Shown: positions 25,655 through 39,435 of the stretch, one piece after another | How positions within the stretch are numbered: the first letter of the stretch is position 1 | Layout of the letters: each line of letters opens with the position of its first letter | Source of the DNA: Pithys albifrons albifrons | Lineage: Eukaryota; Chordata; Aves; Passeriformes; Thamnophilidae | DNA: 64,000 nucleotides | Direction: 5' to 3' | Assembly: GCF_047495875.1 (NCBI RefSeq) | Contig: NC_092497.1 | Span: 60,983,477-61,047,476, forward strand | Notes under the pieces: generated by a model | Seen by the model: the letters and a program-made list of their open reading frames with translations, nothing else | The model's database searches: none | What the model was told of the DNA's origin: nothing | Position numbers and translations under genes: made by a program

Positions 25655-25775
25655 TTTGAAATTAAAAAAAAAACAAACAGCAACAACAACAACAACAACA
25701 ACAACAACAAAAAAGCACAAAAAACCCCCCACAAACTAAACCAAACCAAACCAAACAAAAAACCCCCACAAACAC
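25655..25775 (+). repeat. A-rich tract with (CAA)n and (CCAAA)n microsatellites
   Basis: A run of about ten A, then roughly eleven CAA units (25679-25711), then A-rich sequence with C-runs and CCAAA units up to about 25775. It could be the mutated poly(A) tail of an old retroposon ending here, but no parent sequence is recognised upstream. Confidence 0.85.
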
Positions 25776-26654
25776 CGCAGGAGTTTTCAGGACCTAGTTA
25801 CCTTGTATTTCAATTGAAAACTTTCAGCTTCTTCGAGCAAAAAATTAAACATTATGTAAACTCCAATTTCATTCCTAATTTGCTGGCTTTTAACCAGCAC
25901 AACAATACTTCAAACAGAAATAAAATCTTGACTCTGTGTGAAATCAAAGCCACAATACCAGGTCTGGTTCTGCTAACTCAGTCTCCAGAAGGGCATTTGA
26001 ACACAGAATTTCCATTCTGAGATGCAATATAAGTAGTATTTTATAAAGAAGATACAAAATCAAAAGATACTGCTCTGTGGAGCATGAAATGAGCTTCACA
26101 AGTTCATGTACTTGGACCTGGAGATGTCTTCATGCCTCTTAGTCTCCACTCATGTAGTAAGAATAAAAGCAGTCCTTCTTACTGTAAGTAACAATTTTGC
26201 AGCAGAACAGATCTCAACATATACATTTCAATTGTAAGGTCACTGAAAAATATTACTGTATTTGGAAGAAGCTTCATCAGAAGATATTAAAAGACACAGA
26301 GCTGAACAAGTGGCCTCTGTGTTCCCACAACTACAATGACTTTTAGATAACTGAGGAAAAATCCCACATGCTTCTGCATTCAGATTAATTAAGTAGACAG
26401 AGGACTATAGTCTATAGACATAGTCTATACAGCCCACCATGATACATCTATGCCTGTATATTTAAATACAATAAATAAAGTTATAGTTAGGAATAAGCCT
26501 GTTTGCCTATTTGAAGCATGGAATTAGAAACAAAGAAAGCAAAAATTGAAAAAAGAAGTGCCTCTTAGTAGAGAACATACATCAATAGACTTTGACAAAC
26601 TAGAAGGTTGGGCAATCACCAACCATATGAAAGTTTTCAAGGTCAAATAACCAA

Positions 26655-27393
26655 TTCTACACCTGAGATGGGGCAACCCTGGTAGTACAGACAGACTTAG
26701 GAAAGGGAGGCTGGAGGGCAATGCTGTGGAAAGGGCCCTGGGGATCCTGGTTGATGGCCAGTTGGATATCAGTCAGCAGTGCCCTGGCAGCCAGGAGGGC
26801 CAACTCTGTCCTGGGGGGCATCAGGAACAGCATCGCCAGCCAGGCGAGGGAGGGTATTGCCCTGCTCTGCTCTGGGACAGCCTTACCTGCAATATTGGGG
26901 CAGTTTGGGGCACCACAGTATAAGAAAGATATGAAGCCCTTAGAGAGTGTCCAAAGGAGGGCAAAAAGGTGGTGAAGGGCCTTGAGGGGAAGCACGTGAG
27001 TAGTGGCTGAGGGCACTTGGTGTGTTCAGCTGGAGAAAAGGAGACTGAGGGGATACCTCACTACAATTACAACTACCTTGTGAAGGGGAGGGACAGGAAC
27101 TGATCACTTCTCTGTGGTAACAGTGACAGGACCTGAGGGAGTGGCCTGAAGTTGTGTCAAGGGAGGTTTAGGCTGGATATCAGAAAAAGATTCTTCCCCC
27201 AGTGGGTGGTTGGACACTGAACAAGCTCCCCAGGGCAGTGGTCACAGCACCAATCATGTCTTGATTTTAAAAAGTGTTTGGACAATGCTTTCAGGCACAC
27301 GGGGTGACTCCTGGGAAGCCCTGAGCAGGGCTGTACTTCAAAGATCCTTATGGCTCCCTTCCAAGTCAGTATACTCTGATTTTATGATTCTAT
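26655..27393 (+). mobile_element. CR1 LINE 3' fragment, about 740 bp
   Basis: Recognisable CR1 blocks run in order: GAAAGGGCCCTGGGGATCCT, GGCCAACTCTGTCCTGGGGG, a GGACAGCCTTACCTGCAATA region, AGAGTGTCCAAAGGAGGGCA, GAGAAAAGGAGACTGAGGGG, CAAGGGAGGTTTAGGCTGGA, CTCCCCAGGGCAGTGGTCAC, and the terminal TTTATGATTCTATAA. The upstream part corresponds to the end of ORF2 and the rest to the 3' UTR. Frames are broken. It is one of the two longest CR1 copies in the window. Confidence 0.92.
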
Positions 27394-29515
27394 AATATTC
27401 AAGATGTTAGTAGATAAATACAAACAAACCTTACAAGGTACTGACTTTTCTCCATGTATTATTTCACTACCCTCTGTTCTTCAGAATTTTAAAGCTTCTG
27501 TGTTGGTCACATACCAAAAAAAAAAAATCAGTAATTCAGTATCAGCATTAATTTTGTATATGATATTTCAAAATTCACTGACTGGAACTTGCAGTAAGAA
27601 ACAATCATAAATATCTTCTATAAATATTGACATTTTTCCTCTCCACTTCTTTTTTAACTTTCATTAATGTGAGAATAATATTATAACACAGCAACACTAA
27701 TAAACATAAAAGAGTAGCTACTTTACATCAAGTCTATGATGCCTTAAAAAACCCTAAAAAACTAATTATCAGAAGTGTCAAAAATCTATTCCTTCTGCAG
27801 CCAAATTAAGGTAAATTGCATTTGAAAATGCATTAAAAACAATGAAATAAAAGAAAGATTATTGAAACAAGCATAAATAACTCTAATGGCAAGTACAGTT
27901 TTAAAATACAGCTAAGTATTCTTGAACTACTTACAGTAGCAGAATAAAACGAATGCATGAACTCAGTGTGACATCTGAGGGGGGAGAGCAGTCATCCACC
28001 ATGACCATTGCCAGGCACATGTATAACTTAATTTTTAATATTTCTATTTATCAAATACCATTAATCATGAATATGAGCAGCACTACCATAACTACTTAAA
28101 ATAAAGTATTCCAGTTTTAATTCAAGAAAACAAGCCTGCTAGTAGTTTTTGTCAAAAATCTTTATAGCTATCAGACTTGGCTGGCTTCCAGGTGCACACT
28201 CAGTTCCCCACCTCAACTGGACAAAGGCAGAAAGCAAATTAAAAGCCTCATGTGTCAAGATATGGACAGAGAGATTCATCATCAGTTACTGTCCTGGGCA
28301 AAACAGACTCAGTTTGGGAACTAGTGATTCGATTTGCTGACAATTAAAAATGAGAGAAGCATGGTGAGAAATAACAAGCAAACTTAGAACACTTTCCACT
28401 TCTTTTTCTCAGGCTCAACTTCACTTAATTTCTGAGTCCTCACATCCTGCCCTCCCCAGGAGCACAGAGGGATGGGGAATGGGGCTTGTGCTTCAGCCCA
28501 CAGTAGCTCCTCTCTGCCTCTCCATCCTTTACACTTTTCCACTGCTCCCTTTACAGAGGTCACTCCTGCAGACCCCTGCTACAAAAACCTTGCCATGTAA
28601 ACCCAATGCCATAGTGTAATTAGGTTACAGAATAAGCCTTTCAGAGTCTGGTTAGATAATATTCAATAATGATGTGATTCTGGAGGGTGACAGGAGGAAA
28701 AGCTCTGTTTAGAGGTTTCATAATGCTTCAGCTCCAGCACCAGAAATTTCATATGTAACATTTCCTTCCCCAACATAATTAACCACAGTCAGGGGGAATA
28801 ATAATTAAAATAAACAATTTTCTTTGCATAAAATAAGTGAGTATTATGATAGGGATCTGTTTTTCACACACACTCAGAATTTGAAACCTGTTACAACTGC
28901 AACACTGTACTGGAGATGTCTGGCAATTAGAAGTAGTAAATCTACCCTGAATAATGTTTAAAAGTAACACTATAAAAGTACTAACAAGCTAGTAACTAAA
29001 TTAAGTAAAAAATCTTGGGAATTACAGATTCCAAAATACAATTTTTAGTAGAAAATTTTTCCAGGTTCAAGAAGGGATTTGCCACAGTTTTTCTATGACC
29101 TGTAAAGGTAACACAATACCACTCTAGTAAAATCTGTAGACATTCCAAAAATTGCAAATAATGACAAAAGCTAGTTATTGATGAAAATAACCTGAGTGAC
29201 TTGGTAATACAGGCTCTCTGAAACCCTGCATTGTAACAACTGCAAAGGACAAGATCATCTGTAACAAGAAAATTACATCAATTTTATGAAGTATGGTTTG
29301 TGTCCCGAAAAGCGTCAGCTCTGAATGGAACTTGGGCATCACCATGAATAAACAAGTGAACATGAGATCACAGTGATGCTGTTATTACTGGGGGAAGGGA
29401 GAGAATAAAACAGTCCCATGAACTTCTGCTCCAGCTATCCAGGTAGGAGGGTGGCAACACTTCAACATAATTAGTTCTTTGCCTCTATATACTTCAAGAA
29501 GTAGATTAAAAAAAA

Positions 29516-29624
29516 TGTGTATATATGTGTATATATATACACACACACACACATATATATATGTGAATACATATATATATACGTATATATATATATGTGT
29601 GTGTGTGTACATATATATATACAC
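29516..29624. repeat. (TA)n/(CA)n/(TG)n palindromic microsatellite
   Basis: Alternating purine-pyrimidine sequence with TATATATA-(CA)n-TATATATA on the left and TATATATA-(TG)n-TACATATATA on the right of a centre near 29581. The arms complement each other imperfectly over about 40-50 bp, so the DNA could extrude a cruciform or the RNA fold into a long hairpin. Confidence 0.9.

Positions 29625-29680
<56 letters not shown>
29625..29680 (+). repeat. (GATA)n microsatellite, about 14 units
   Basis: Uninterrupted ATAG/GATA tetranucleotide array directly abutting the TA/CA/TG palindrome. It is likely length-polymorphic. It encodes only a Ile-Tyr-Leu-Ser repeat on the minus strand, which is an artefact. 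Confidence 0.97.
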
Positions 29681-30046
29681 AAACTCTGAAAACCTTGTCA
29701 CATGAGAAAGATGAAAGAAACTTGAAATATTAATTCTATAAAAAGAAGTTAAAGGGGTGACTTGGTCTGTGCCTCCCAGTATGAACATATACAAGATATC
29801 TGACAGATGACTTTTTAAGAGCAAAAGACAGAGCGAGCTCAAATGGATGAAAAATATCTACACAAACTTGCAGTAAGCATTAAATAAAAAGAATTAACAG
29901 TGACAGTAACAAACATGTCAAACAATCTAACAGGTAATACAATAATTTTAATCTAAAACCTTACATTCTCATCACTGCAGTTGTAAAAATTGAGATCAAA
30001 TTTCTGAAGAAATATATGTAAGTATATACATAAACGTAGATGATTG

Positions 30047-30061
30047 GATAGATAGATAGAT

Positions 30062-30129
<68 letters not shown>
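30047..30129 (+). repeat. (GATA)n microsatellite, about 20 units, one interruption
   Basis: Second GATA array, about 370 bp from the first, broken once by GATGATA near 30058-30064. Otherwise it is a pure tetranucleotide. Confidence 0.97.
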
Positions 30130-30130
<1 letters not shown>

Positions 30131-31306
30131 ATGCCATCACCAACTAATGAAGATGATTTCTGGGTCAGGTAGCGGGATATCACCACCTAAGATGAATCAT
30201 GTACTTACTGCAGTTACTGACTGAAGCTTCAGTGAGGAATGTGTAGCTGTCTACAAACACAGCACAAGCACAAATATTTCAAAGCCTAGACACCTGATTC
30301 ACGTGTTCATCTTTCCAGTTTCCTCAGACCACTGCCGGGTGCATTCATCCCGCAACAGTTGCCAGCATCAGTAACAATAAACGTCCTCACTCCTTGTTCT
30401 GCTAATGGACATCAACCACACAGAGCTGCAAAACGCCCTTTGTTTGAGGGCATTTCCCAGGCTACGTTTTCTTTTAGCAGGTATCATGCTCCACACATAC
30501 CAAGATAAATGGCTTTCACCACGCTCTTGGTATTATTCCCCTTCACACAAGGTGCTTCCCTTTCACCCTTTCTCACACTCCTGCACCCTTTCCCACCTCT
30601 GTTCCATTGACAGCAGAGCCCAGTAGAACCTCCTGAACCCTCCCCTCCTACCAGTGCTGCAACTTGCACTTGCTTTTTCACTGCCACACGGAGCTTATAA
30701 ATTTTTACCTGAAGACTTATGTGTTTATTTTGGGGGAAGACAAGGGCATAGAATGAATTATGTGGATGTGGGCTCATTGAAACTCTGAGTAGCACTGGAG
30801 AAAGATAGAGGAAAGGGGAGGGAAAATGGATATAGACACACTCTGTCAAACACTGCTAGCAAAAGCATTTCTTTTATAAGGCCACGGACATCCTGCATTA
30901 CCACCCAGTCCCAATGCTGCTTTCCTTGGAGGAGTAGAAGGGCTCATTGCCAGCCAAACTCTCCATAATCCTCCTGAGTAGCAATGCTAAGGATCCAGAG
31001 GCACATTGTCATCTCAGTGGGATGTAGCGTAGGGCAGTGGAACTCTGAAGCTAAAGAATTCTGTGGTGGAGGAGCTGACTATTTAATTTTTCCTGCCTAG
31101 AAGGAGTGAAAGCACACTACATTCTGGTAAAACTCTACTTTTCTTAAATCAAAGTACAGGCTCTGGTGATGCTCAGATTTTCTCACTGCATCAGGCAGCA
31201 GCAGAAACTATGGAAACTTCTGAGGATCTCTCATGAGAAAGGTTAAGCTAAATTTTACACAAAACATATACTACCTGTTGTGACTGATGTCATAGATATA
31301 GTGCAT

Positions 31307-31346
31307 AATATCATACAAAAAATTGCATACAATATTGTATGATATT
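31307..31346. repeat. Perfect 12-bp inverted repeat (hairpin), AT-rich
   Basis: Arms AATATCATACAA (31307-31318) and TTGTATGATATT (31335-31346) around a 16-base loop. A third partial copy, AATATTGTATGAT, follows at 31356-31368 as a direct repeat of 31331-31343. It is a possible cruciform; no function is assigned. Confidence 0.85.
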
Positions 31347-34300
31347 CATACCAATAATATTGTATGATGATTACTCACTAAGTACACTAGGTCACTTCAC
31401 CTCTGCCTCCCACTTCAACACCAGATATCCTTCTCTTTTTCCAACAGACGACAGCCTTCCACTAGCCCTTTTTTTTACAGAAAAAAAAAAAAGCAGTCCT
31501 GCATTCAAATGTTGGTGGATAAAAAGTGCTCTCAAATAAGGTGGAACAATGAGAAAGGGCTGGGAAAATTACTTCTATATTCCATTGCAATGGCTACATC
31601 GGTAGATATCCTGAGGCTCTGGGATTCATCAAATTAAGGGCAAAATAATAGACCAAACATGACAGCAGCTCAAGAAAACAATAGTTTCATTCCAGGAATA
31701 AAGAAATATTCTGATGCATTTTGTTTGAAAGAAGACAAATGCCAATTTTTAAGCTCTTAGCTTTCTTGGTGTTCTTTTTCCCGACAGGCTATTCTGTTAA
31801 TATCTGTTTCTGTAGGTTTATGAAACTATATAAGCCAGAGAAAATGAGCTAAAGGATGTGCAGTTTTAAGTAATAATGGCTTCAAATTTTAGGCTGCATT
31901 GAAATTACCACTTAAAGTAGAAACAAAATTCTTTTTCCTTCACAGTGATGAGGAGTTTTCATTTCAATTTGACATAGTCTGCCATAAAAGGCATGGATTT
32001 TCTTCTTATGGAAGCTGCCTTTTTAAGAATGTAAAGAGGTACTAAATTGTTTAGATGAAATAAACAAAATCAGTTTCTAAGCTGAAATTTTCAGACTTCA
32101 CCCTCTCCAACAGGTTTCTGTATCTGTATTTCTCTCATACTTACTTGTCTGTGTAATACCAAACTCCACAAACTCCACGTTCACAGTCATTTTTGTAACT
32201 CAGACACAAAGTACTCTGAGATATAGTGTCACACTTTGACTCACATATGCAAGCCACATATGCAGCTGAACTTGTCATGATTTATTTGAAAACTAGATAA
32301 TGGATAATTTAAAATGGCCTTTCAGTTCCACTTTTTTTTTTTTTTAAGAAAAGGAAACAACAAGGAAGAGAATGGATTTTGATTAAAATGGAATGGAAAC
32401 TGATTGCACACATGCCATTTGTATTCATTAAAGGGGGTAGCTTTGTTGACTGCCATCAGCTCTAAGTTCCTTCCAGACAATTCTGACCCCTACCAGGTAA
32501 CAAACCAACCCTCCCTCTTTCACCCTGCAGATACAGGTATGGCTGCACAAGTCACCTGGCAGGTAAGGAGAGCCAGCTGGGAAGTCCTAGAAATGCAGCA
32601 ATGCACCCAGTATTAGATGCTTTCAACCAACCCAGTTACACTGAGGACTCTTTCTATGGGAAGCTTAATAATAGAAATGGCTGCATTTTGAAAGAACTAA
32701 AATAAAGAGTACCCTTCTGTGGGATCTCTCTGGCTGAGTGAATAGGAAAATGAACTCTTGCTTCAAAGCCACATGCCTGAGACCAAAAGATGTGGAGCTG
32801 TACTGAAAGCAGTCATGCAGTAGGCTTCGTGTACTGATAAGCAATGTAACACCAACAAAAAAACTTTCAACCCTGCAGTCTATTTTCTTGAAGTAAGCCT
32901 TTTTTATTCCTGCTATAAACTAGAAAGAAGATAGATAGCAACTGGAAGAACAGGTTACCCTGGAGCTGCAATCCAGAAGGAGAAAGGCAAAGATGTGTTA
33001 AATGGAGACAGAGTAAAAGAGCAGCAAGAGGCAGAAGGAGAGAGAACACGGCTCCTTTTTCATTCCCAATGCAAATATTGTGCTATGTGTGAAATAACAA
33101 GCACTCTGTTCAGCTCTGCCTTCTCATGCCTAACAGGGAGGGCAGCACAAAAATCTGCCGTCAGGAAACAGCTCATGAGCTTTCCATGTCCCCTGTGCCA
33201 CCTCCACCTACTCTTAGGCTGGAGTGAGACTCCAGCTGTAAAATTGTGGGTTCTGCAGAACCATCCTCGGACCGTGCACAACACAGTGAGAAAGACACAA
33301 CTAAGGAGACAGGATGAAAATGCCCACACACTCACAACACCTAATAAAAACAGACTAAAAGCAAAAGGATAAGAAGAGAGTGGGGATGAAAGAGGAGCCA
33401 AACAGCAACCAAAGTGCACTGCTAGAAAGCTCAGAAAATTGCCCATCAGGGATCCACTTATTGTGCATTTTATCCATATCTGAATTTAAAAGCATAATTT
33501 TTACCTTCCCTTGGGTACTGCATGTAAGTCTAATTACAGAACACTTTCACACAAGTGAAGTATACAGAATGCAGCCTGGATTGGCTTTCTCTTCCCATTA
33601 TACTATTTAACGCCTACAAGGCAAAAATCCCATGCCTTGTTCCGTCTCTACCTACTCCATGGCTGGCTGCTATTACACAGGTGAAAGGGTAAGCTGCTTT
33701 AGTATTCCACAAACAGAATTCAGGACAGAGTAACTTGTGTAAAGTAATCTAGAAACAGAGGCTTTTCATCAGTCCCTGTTGGTCCAAGTAGGGATAAAGG
33801 AAAAAATTTAACTGCTCTGCCAGAAAGTTACTTACATGTTGGTAACCACATGCATAATCTCCAAAATTCTCTGAAACAGACCCAGACATGCTATTGAGAC
33901 TTGTTGTTTATGCGCTTTTAAAAATTAGCCAAGTCCATGTTCATTTGTGGCACTGTCAGAAACATACCTGGCTTTAAGAAACCATGACTGGCACCCTGCA
34001 GTCATGTCAAGACAGATTATTTCCACAGTGATGCTCCACAAAACCTGTCATGAACCAGAACTGCAATACTGCTATTTTCTTCACAAGCCCACAAACTATT
34101 TAAAAGTCAAGACAGCAGCTGTAAAACCACTTCTAAACATCATACTAATGAAAACTTTGGGAATATTCAGATCATATCCAAAGGACTTCCCAGTCTGGCC
34201 ACACTTCAACTCAGAACACAGCACCACACACAAATAAAGAACAAAAACACACCTGGCCTACTCAGGCAATGCACTGTAAACATCATTCAGAAAACCAAAA

Positions 34301-34465
34301 TGAAATGAGCTCTTTGCTTCCAGGAGGATTTAATGCACCCTGCTATTGTGCCACTGGGAGAAGCAATTCGGTCTCCACTGAGCTGATTTCCCCGATATCT
34401 TGTTTTCTCACGTCATAGACAGAAATATCTCAAAATGCATGTCAGTTTTATCAATGTACAGCTAG

Positions 34466-35275
34466 AATCACAGAATCACAGAAGGCTCAGGTTCGAAGGG
34501 ACCACAGCAGCTCATCTGGTTGGACCTCCTTCCTCAGGCAGGGCTGTCCTAGAGCACAAGGAAAAGAATTGCATCAGGATGGTTCTGGAGTATCTTCACT
34601 GAGGGAGTCTCCACACACACCCTCTCTGGGCAACCTGTTCCAGTGTGTGGTCACTGCACAGTAAAGGAAGTCCTTGCTCAAATTCAGGTGGAACTTCCTG
34701 TGCCTTAGTTTCTGCCTGTTGCCTCTTGTCCTGTTGCTGGGCACTCTGAGCAGAGTCTAGTCCATCCTCTGACTCCTCCCTGCAGACACTGACAGACATG
34801 GATGAGGTTCCCTCTCAATATCTCTTCTCGAGGCTAAACAGGCCCAGCCCCTCTGTCTTTCTGGTAAGGGAGGTGCTCTAGTCCTTTCATCATCTTTGTC
34901 ACTGTCTACTGGACCCATACTAGGAGCTGCCAGTCTCTCCTGCCTTGAGGAGCCCAGAACTGGGCACAGCACTCCAGATACACCTCATAAGGGCTGAGTA
35001 GAGGGGCAGGATCAACTCCCTAGATCTGCTGGCAATGCTCTTCCTCGTGCATTCCAGGATGCCATTGGCTCCCAGGGCACCCTGCTGGCTCAGGGACAAC
35101 TTGTTGTCCACCAGGACCCACAGGGCCCTCTCAACAGAGTTACTCTCCAGCAGGTCAGCCCCAATCTGTCTTGGTATATGGGATTATTCTTTCCCAGCTA
35201 CAGGACCCTTTATTTGTCTTTCTTGAATTTCAGACAGTTCTTCTCTGCCCATCTCTTCAACCTGTCCATCATCTC
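34466..35275 (-). mobile_element. CR1 LINE 3' fragment, about 810 bp, antisense
   Basis: The clearest CR1 copy here, inserted on the minus strand (the same sense as EPB41L4A transcription). The plus strand begins with tandem GAATCACAGAATCACAGAAG, the complement of the CR1 terminal octamers. It continues with CTCTCTGGGCAACCTGTTCC, CTTGTCCTGTTGCTGGGCAC, GAGGAGCCCAGAACTGGGCA, GGGCTGAGTAGAGGGGCAGG, and AACTTGTTGTCCACCAGGAC. It includes the C-terminal part of the reverse-transcriptase ORF, interrupted by stops, and the 3' UTR. It is 5'-truncated at about 35275. Confidence 0.95.
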
Positions 35276-37310
35276 TCATACCCAACACAAACCATGAGCA
35301 GAGAATGAATAACAACATTTAAAAAATCAGTAGCTGAACTGGAAAAGAAAGGCTGCAAGGACAAAGCACTGGAGAAGAAACTGGTAAAAAAATCCTAGAT
35401 AAAATTTATACAGATGACATAAACCATACAAAATATCTATCCTGAAACATTTATAAACTCCAAATCTTTACAATATTAATGCATAGTCAATGGACATCTG
35501 CAAAGATAGCAAATATGCCACCAATTAGATATGTTTTCCAAAAAGATACTAGAAAATCTGAAACAATACACTACTTTTAGGATCTATATGGCCAGATATG
35601 CGACTTGATGTAGTCACATAATATTATATTAAATCATACATTTTTATGTTAATACTGGTTTTACATGGTCAATTATTCTCTTGACAAAAACGAGTAAAAC
35701 ATGAAGCAATTTTTATGGTACATGGATACTTGTGTGTGCACAACCTTATCTAAAATGAAAATGCCAGTGAACACCAATGTTTTGAAGCTTTTACCTCCAA
35801 CTCTAGTTCTGCTGGAACAACATTTATTTGGTTTTTAAATTAGTGTTTTAAATTTCTTGGGAAAATTACAAACACACCCATTTTTCCCATGCCCCTGTCA
35901 AGCTTATGACAGGTCTTTTTCAACAGAGGAGAAAGTGACAACAGTTTGACCCTCAGTCTTTTGAAATCAGTGAAAAATGTGACATTTAACTAAGATGTGT
36001 ATATAAAGTTACAGTTCCAACTAAAAATTTACTACATCCTAGTCAGCAAAATGACTAATATTGCAAATCACATGGACAACACATCTGTAACTTCCACACC
36101 ATTACCAACTCTCTCCCTGTTCTTTGACAAGGGGTTCAAAACCTTTTTCCAGACTTTTAGGAATAGTATGCTAACTAGAGCACCTCAGCAATTCTTTAGC
36201 GCACTCCACTCTTCACCTGCTACTTTCCTGGGATAAGGCTCTGGTCTTTCAGTTATACTTTTTTAAGTAAACATATAGATGCAAGCATAACTTACATTTA
36301 TACTTCTATATATTGTATATTCTTTTACCTATAGTATATAAAAATTTTATGTATTTTTATGTCTAACCTATACACGCGTATGTATTAGTGGTCCACTTGT
36401 TTATCTACCAAGAACTGCTACTGCTAACACATCTGACTTGTAAATAACACTATCCACAATTAATGCTGGACTGACAGGATACTAATTCCTAAAAATGAGG
36501 AAAAAGTTATCTAACACAAAGGAACTGCCATCATTAAGCCTAAGCTTAATTATGAACTGTCAACACTTTATTATGACTCCACTTTAAACAGCCCACCAAG
36601 GAAACTATTGACCTTGACATGCCAAGGGAAGCAATATTAAAGAAACAGATACACACAATTCAACTATTTTATGCATGAAGGTAAAACATTTGAGTCTGTT
36701 TTGTATGGAAGCTCAGTCCATTCCTAAAATTTAAACCTGTATATTTTTTACTTTTTCACCAAATACCACAGAGTCAGCAGGGAGTTTCAATATAATACTA
36801 ATTAAAACAATTATTTTGCTTTACCAAAAAAGCACTATCATAATTTCTCTATTTTAACATTATGCTATTAATCCACTACAAATTTACTGATGGATACTAA
36901 AGTTCAGGGGAAAGAATGAAAAATAACTTTGTAAACAAGCTGACACTACAGTGATAAAGATACAGTCAAAACTGTTACATATTATTTTTGTTTCATGACT
37001 ATAATCAGCAGATTTTTTGAGATTATGGATTTTTATCCCCTCAAGTTTTCACTGCATCCTGTGTCACACAAAATCCAAGAAAAGGTTTTGAAAGGCATTT
37101 TTACACTGTGCAATTTTTATTCAATTTCAGGCTAATATTTTCAGTAACTACTTAATAAAACTCTGCAGGTAAGTTGCACACAACATATCCAGACTCTCAA
37201 AAATCCAGAATATTCATTTACTCAAAGTTTTAGTTTCCAGTTACACAACTTAAAATACTGTAGCTTACTATAATCTTAAACCAATCCAGGTTCTGTAAAC
37301 CAAACAATGA

Positions 37311-37368
37311 TTTTTTTTTTTTTCACAATTAATTAGTCTGAACTTCAAAGTGACACTTTTTTTTTTTT
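37311..37368 (+). repeat. Pair of T homopolymers (T13 and T12)
   Basis: T-runs at 37311-37323 and 37357-37368 separated by 33 bp. Comparable single T-runs occur at 22878-22892 and 32332-32345. Confidence 0.9.
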
Positions 37369-38319
37369 ACTGACAACGGGCTACTGCAACATCAAGTTAA
37401 AGGAAAGATTAATATGAGGAAAAGAAGACACCATACTTTGTTCTGCTTTGTATCAAAGCAATATTACACATTCCAAGATGTATCTTATATGACAAATGAT
37501 GACAAACTGCAGAGAATAGTTCCCCATGTATTAGAAAACACTGTTCTTAGAGCAAGTGCAGTGCATTGGAGCAACACTTTATTTTTGTAAACTCTTGCAA
37601 TGACACCAATTCCTAATACATTCTGAGTGTGGATGCAATAATTCGGCAATCAACAAAAATGAAAGTCAATACTGAGCCAAGATATAAATCATGAAGTTTA
37701 ACAAATGCATAAAGCAGGAAGGTAACACTAGAAATGTGTTGGTGATAATGAATCACATGTGGACATGCCTTCCTTTTTTTCTTTGAAGAAACAATAGCTC
37801 TAGAAAAAACTGTAGACAACAAAACAAATACTACACGTCACATGGACATCACATCTAATAATTTTTAATAATGATTCTCAAAACATGGCATGTATAAAGG
37901 AGTGAAGGAAAAAGTGTAGATTTAAAAGCATTTGTTGTATATTTTATTTATTTCTGATGTAAAAGAATGGGAGAAATAAAAACTTACAGATTGAAGAAAT
38001 TATGACCTGACTTTATTGTTAACATTGTATTCTGTAATTATTTATTGCACTTATGATTCATATGGACTCACGTAAGTGAAATGGGATTATAAAACTCTTG
38101 TCAGCAAAATGAAAAATAAATTTTTATAAGTTAACTAAGGCAACTAAATTTCTTTGGAATATTCCTATTTTGCTCATGCAAGTAACACTTTTGCAAAGGA
38201 TGTGGAGACAAAAACATTAATACTTTTGACTTACAAACTACAGGGTTGTTTAAAGAAGGTTTTTAAAGGGAGAAGGTCCTTGATAAAACACATTGACTTC
38301 AGCCAGAGGTTGTAATGCC

Positions 38320-38650
38320 CATCTTTGAAAAATTACAGGGTTTTGGACAGGAGCATTCAAACTTTTCATGAAGGGGATATGGGAGTGTTTAAGGAGGTCA
38401 GCAGGTGTTCAGTCCTTCTCTGCACCCCACCCAGACCAATGTGGAAACTTACAGCAAGTTCCCCAGTGGGGACTCCCCACTTCGGGGCAACTTGGTGGGC
38501 TGTGATCCAGGAGATCCAGCTCCCACACACTCCTGCCCACAGCAGCTTGGCAGGGTGGGGAAAGGGAGTGGCTGGGATAAACCCTGTTCTAGCCATAGCC
38601 AGGTGGCATAAAACTCCTCAGGAATCACTGCCAACTGGAGTAAATTAAAG
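38320..38650. other. GC-rich stretch in intron 1, unrecognised
   Basis: About 330 bp clearly richer in G and C than its surroundings, open in several frames on both strands at once (up to 107 codons). Simultaneous openness in overlapping frames points to base composition rather than coding. It is possibly an unrecognised repeat. Confidence 0.3.
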
Positions 38651-39435
38651 CAGACCTCAGGCTACCTTACACAGGGCTGGGCCAAGTTAGGAGAGGAGAA
38701 ACACACAGTACTAATTAGGACAGAGTTCAAGAAACACACACTCTCTTAATCAAAAACATTTTTGCTGTTAATTTGGTTGAGCAGTAACAGATTAACAAAG
38801 GTCTTTTTAGCAAATCTGCCCTTCCCTTCTCCATAGCCACAGATACAAATACCAGCAATTCTAGCCAGGAAGAAGCATGAATAGAAAGGGACATTTATCC
38901 TTGCTGTGTCATTCCTATTTCTGCTGCACTCAGGATTTCTGGATCTTAAGAGAAAGGGGCCAGAGTCAAAAACCCAACTGCAATACCAGTGCAGCTGTTC
39001 AAAGTACTGCTCCTCCCCAGCACATGAATCAGGTATATAACTCAAAACAGGCTGTCCCTGAAGACCAGCATTGCAGCACAGCAAGTGCCAAACTGGAGAC
39101 AAACACAAACTCTCATTCTAAAGTTCAAAGAGACTTTGGTAAAACTGAACACAACAACGCTGGAAAATATTGATTCAACATCCATTTTCGGCTTCTGTAA
39201 TTTTGCTGCCTGCATAGAAGTTGGCAAGAAAGGTGGTTAATGCTGTTTACAGATTCAGTCTAATGTTTCACTGTCAGAATGACAGCACAGCCACAAAGAC
39301 ACTGGAGAATTTTTCAAAGACGAAAGATGAGAACTGCCTAACAAGAAACCATTACAAATGGCTTGTTCAAAGCCTGAGACCAAAATGCAAGTAGCTTTCC
39401 TTCTGGATGACATGAGGTCACTTCAAGGAACTTCC

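Noticed and set aside
29471..30186. Minus-strand frames with repeated Ile-Tyr-Leu-Ser
   Set aside because: These are translations of the GATA and TA/CA arrays.
38325..38648. 107-codon plus-strand frame as a processed pseudogene
   Set aside because: I recognise no parent protein, and opposite-strand frames are equally open, which points to composition.
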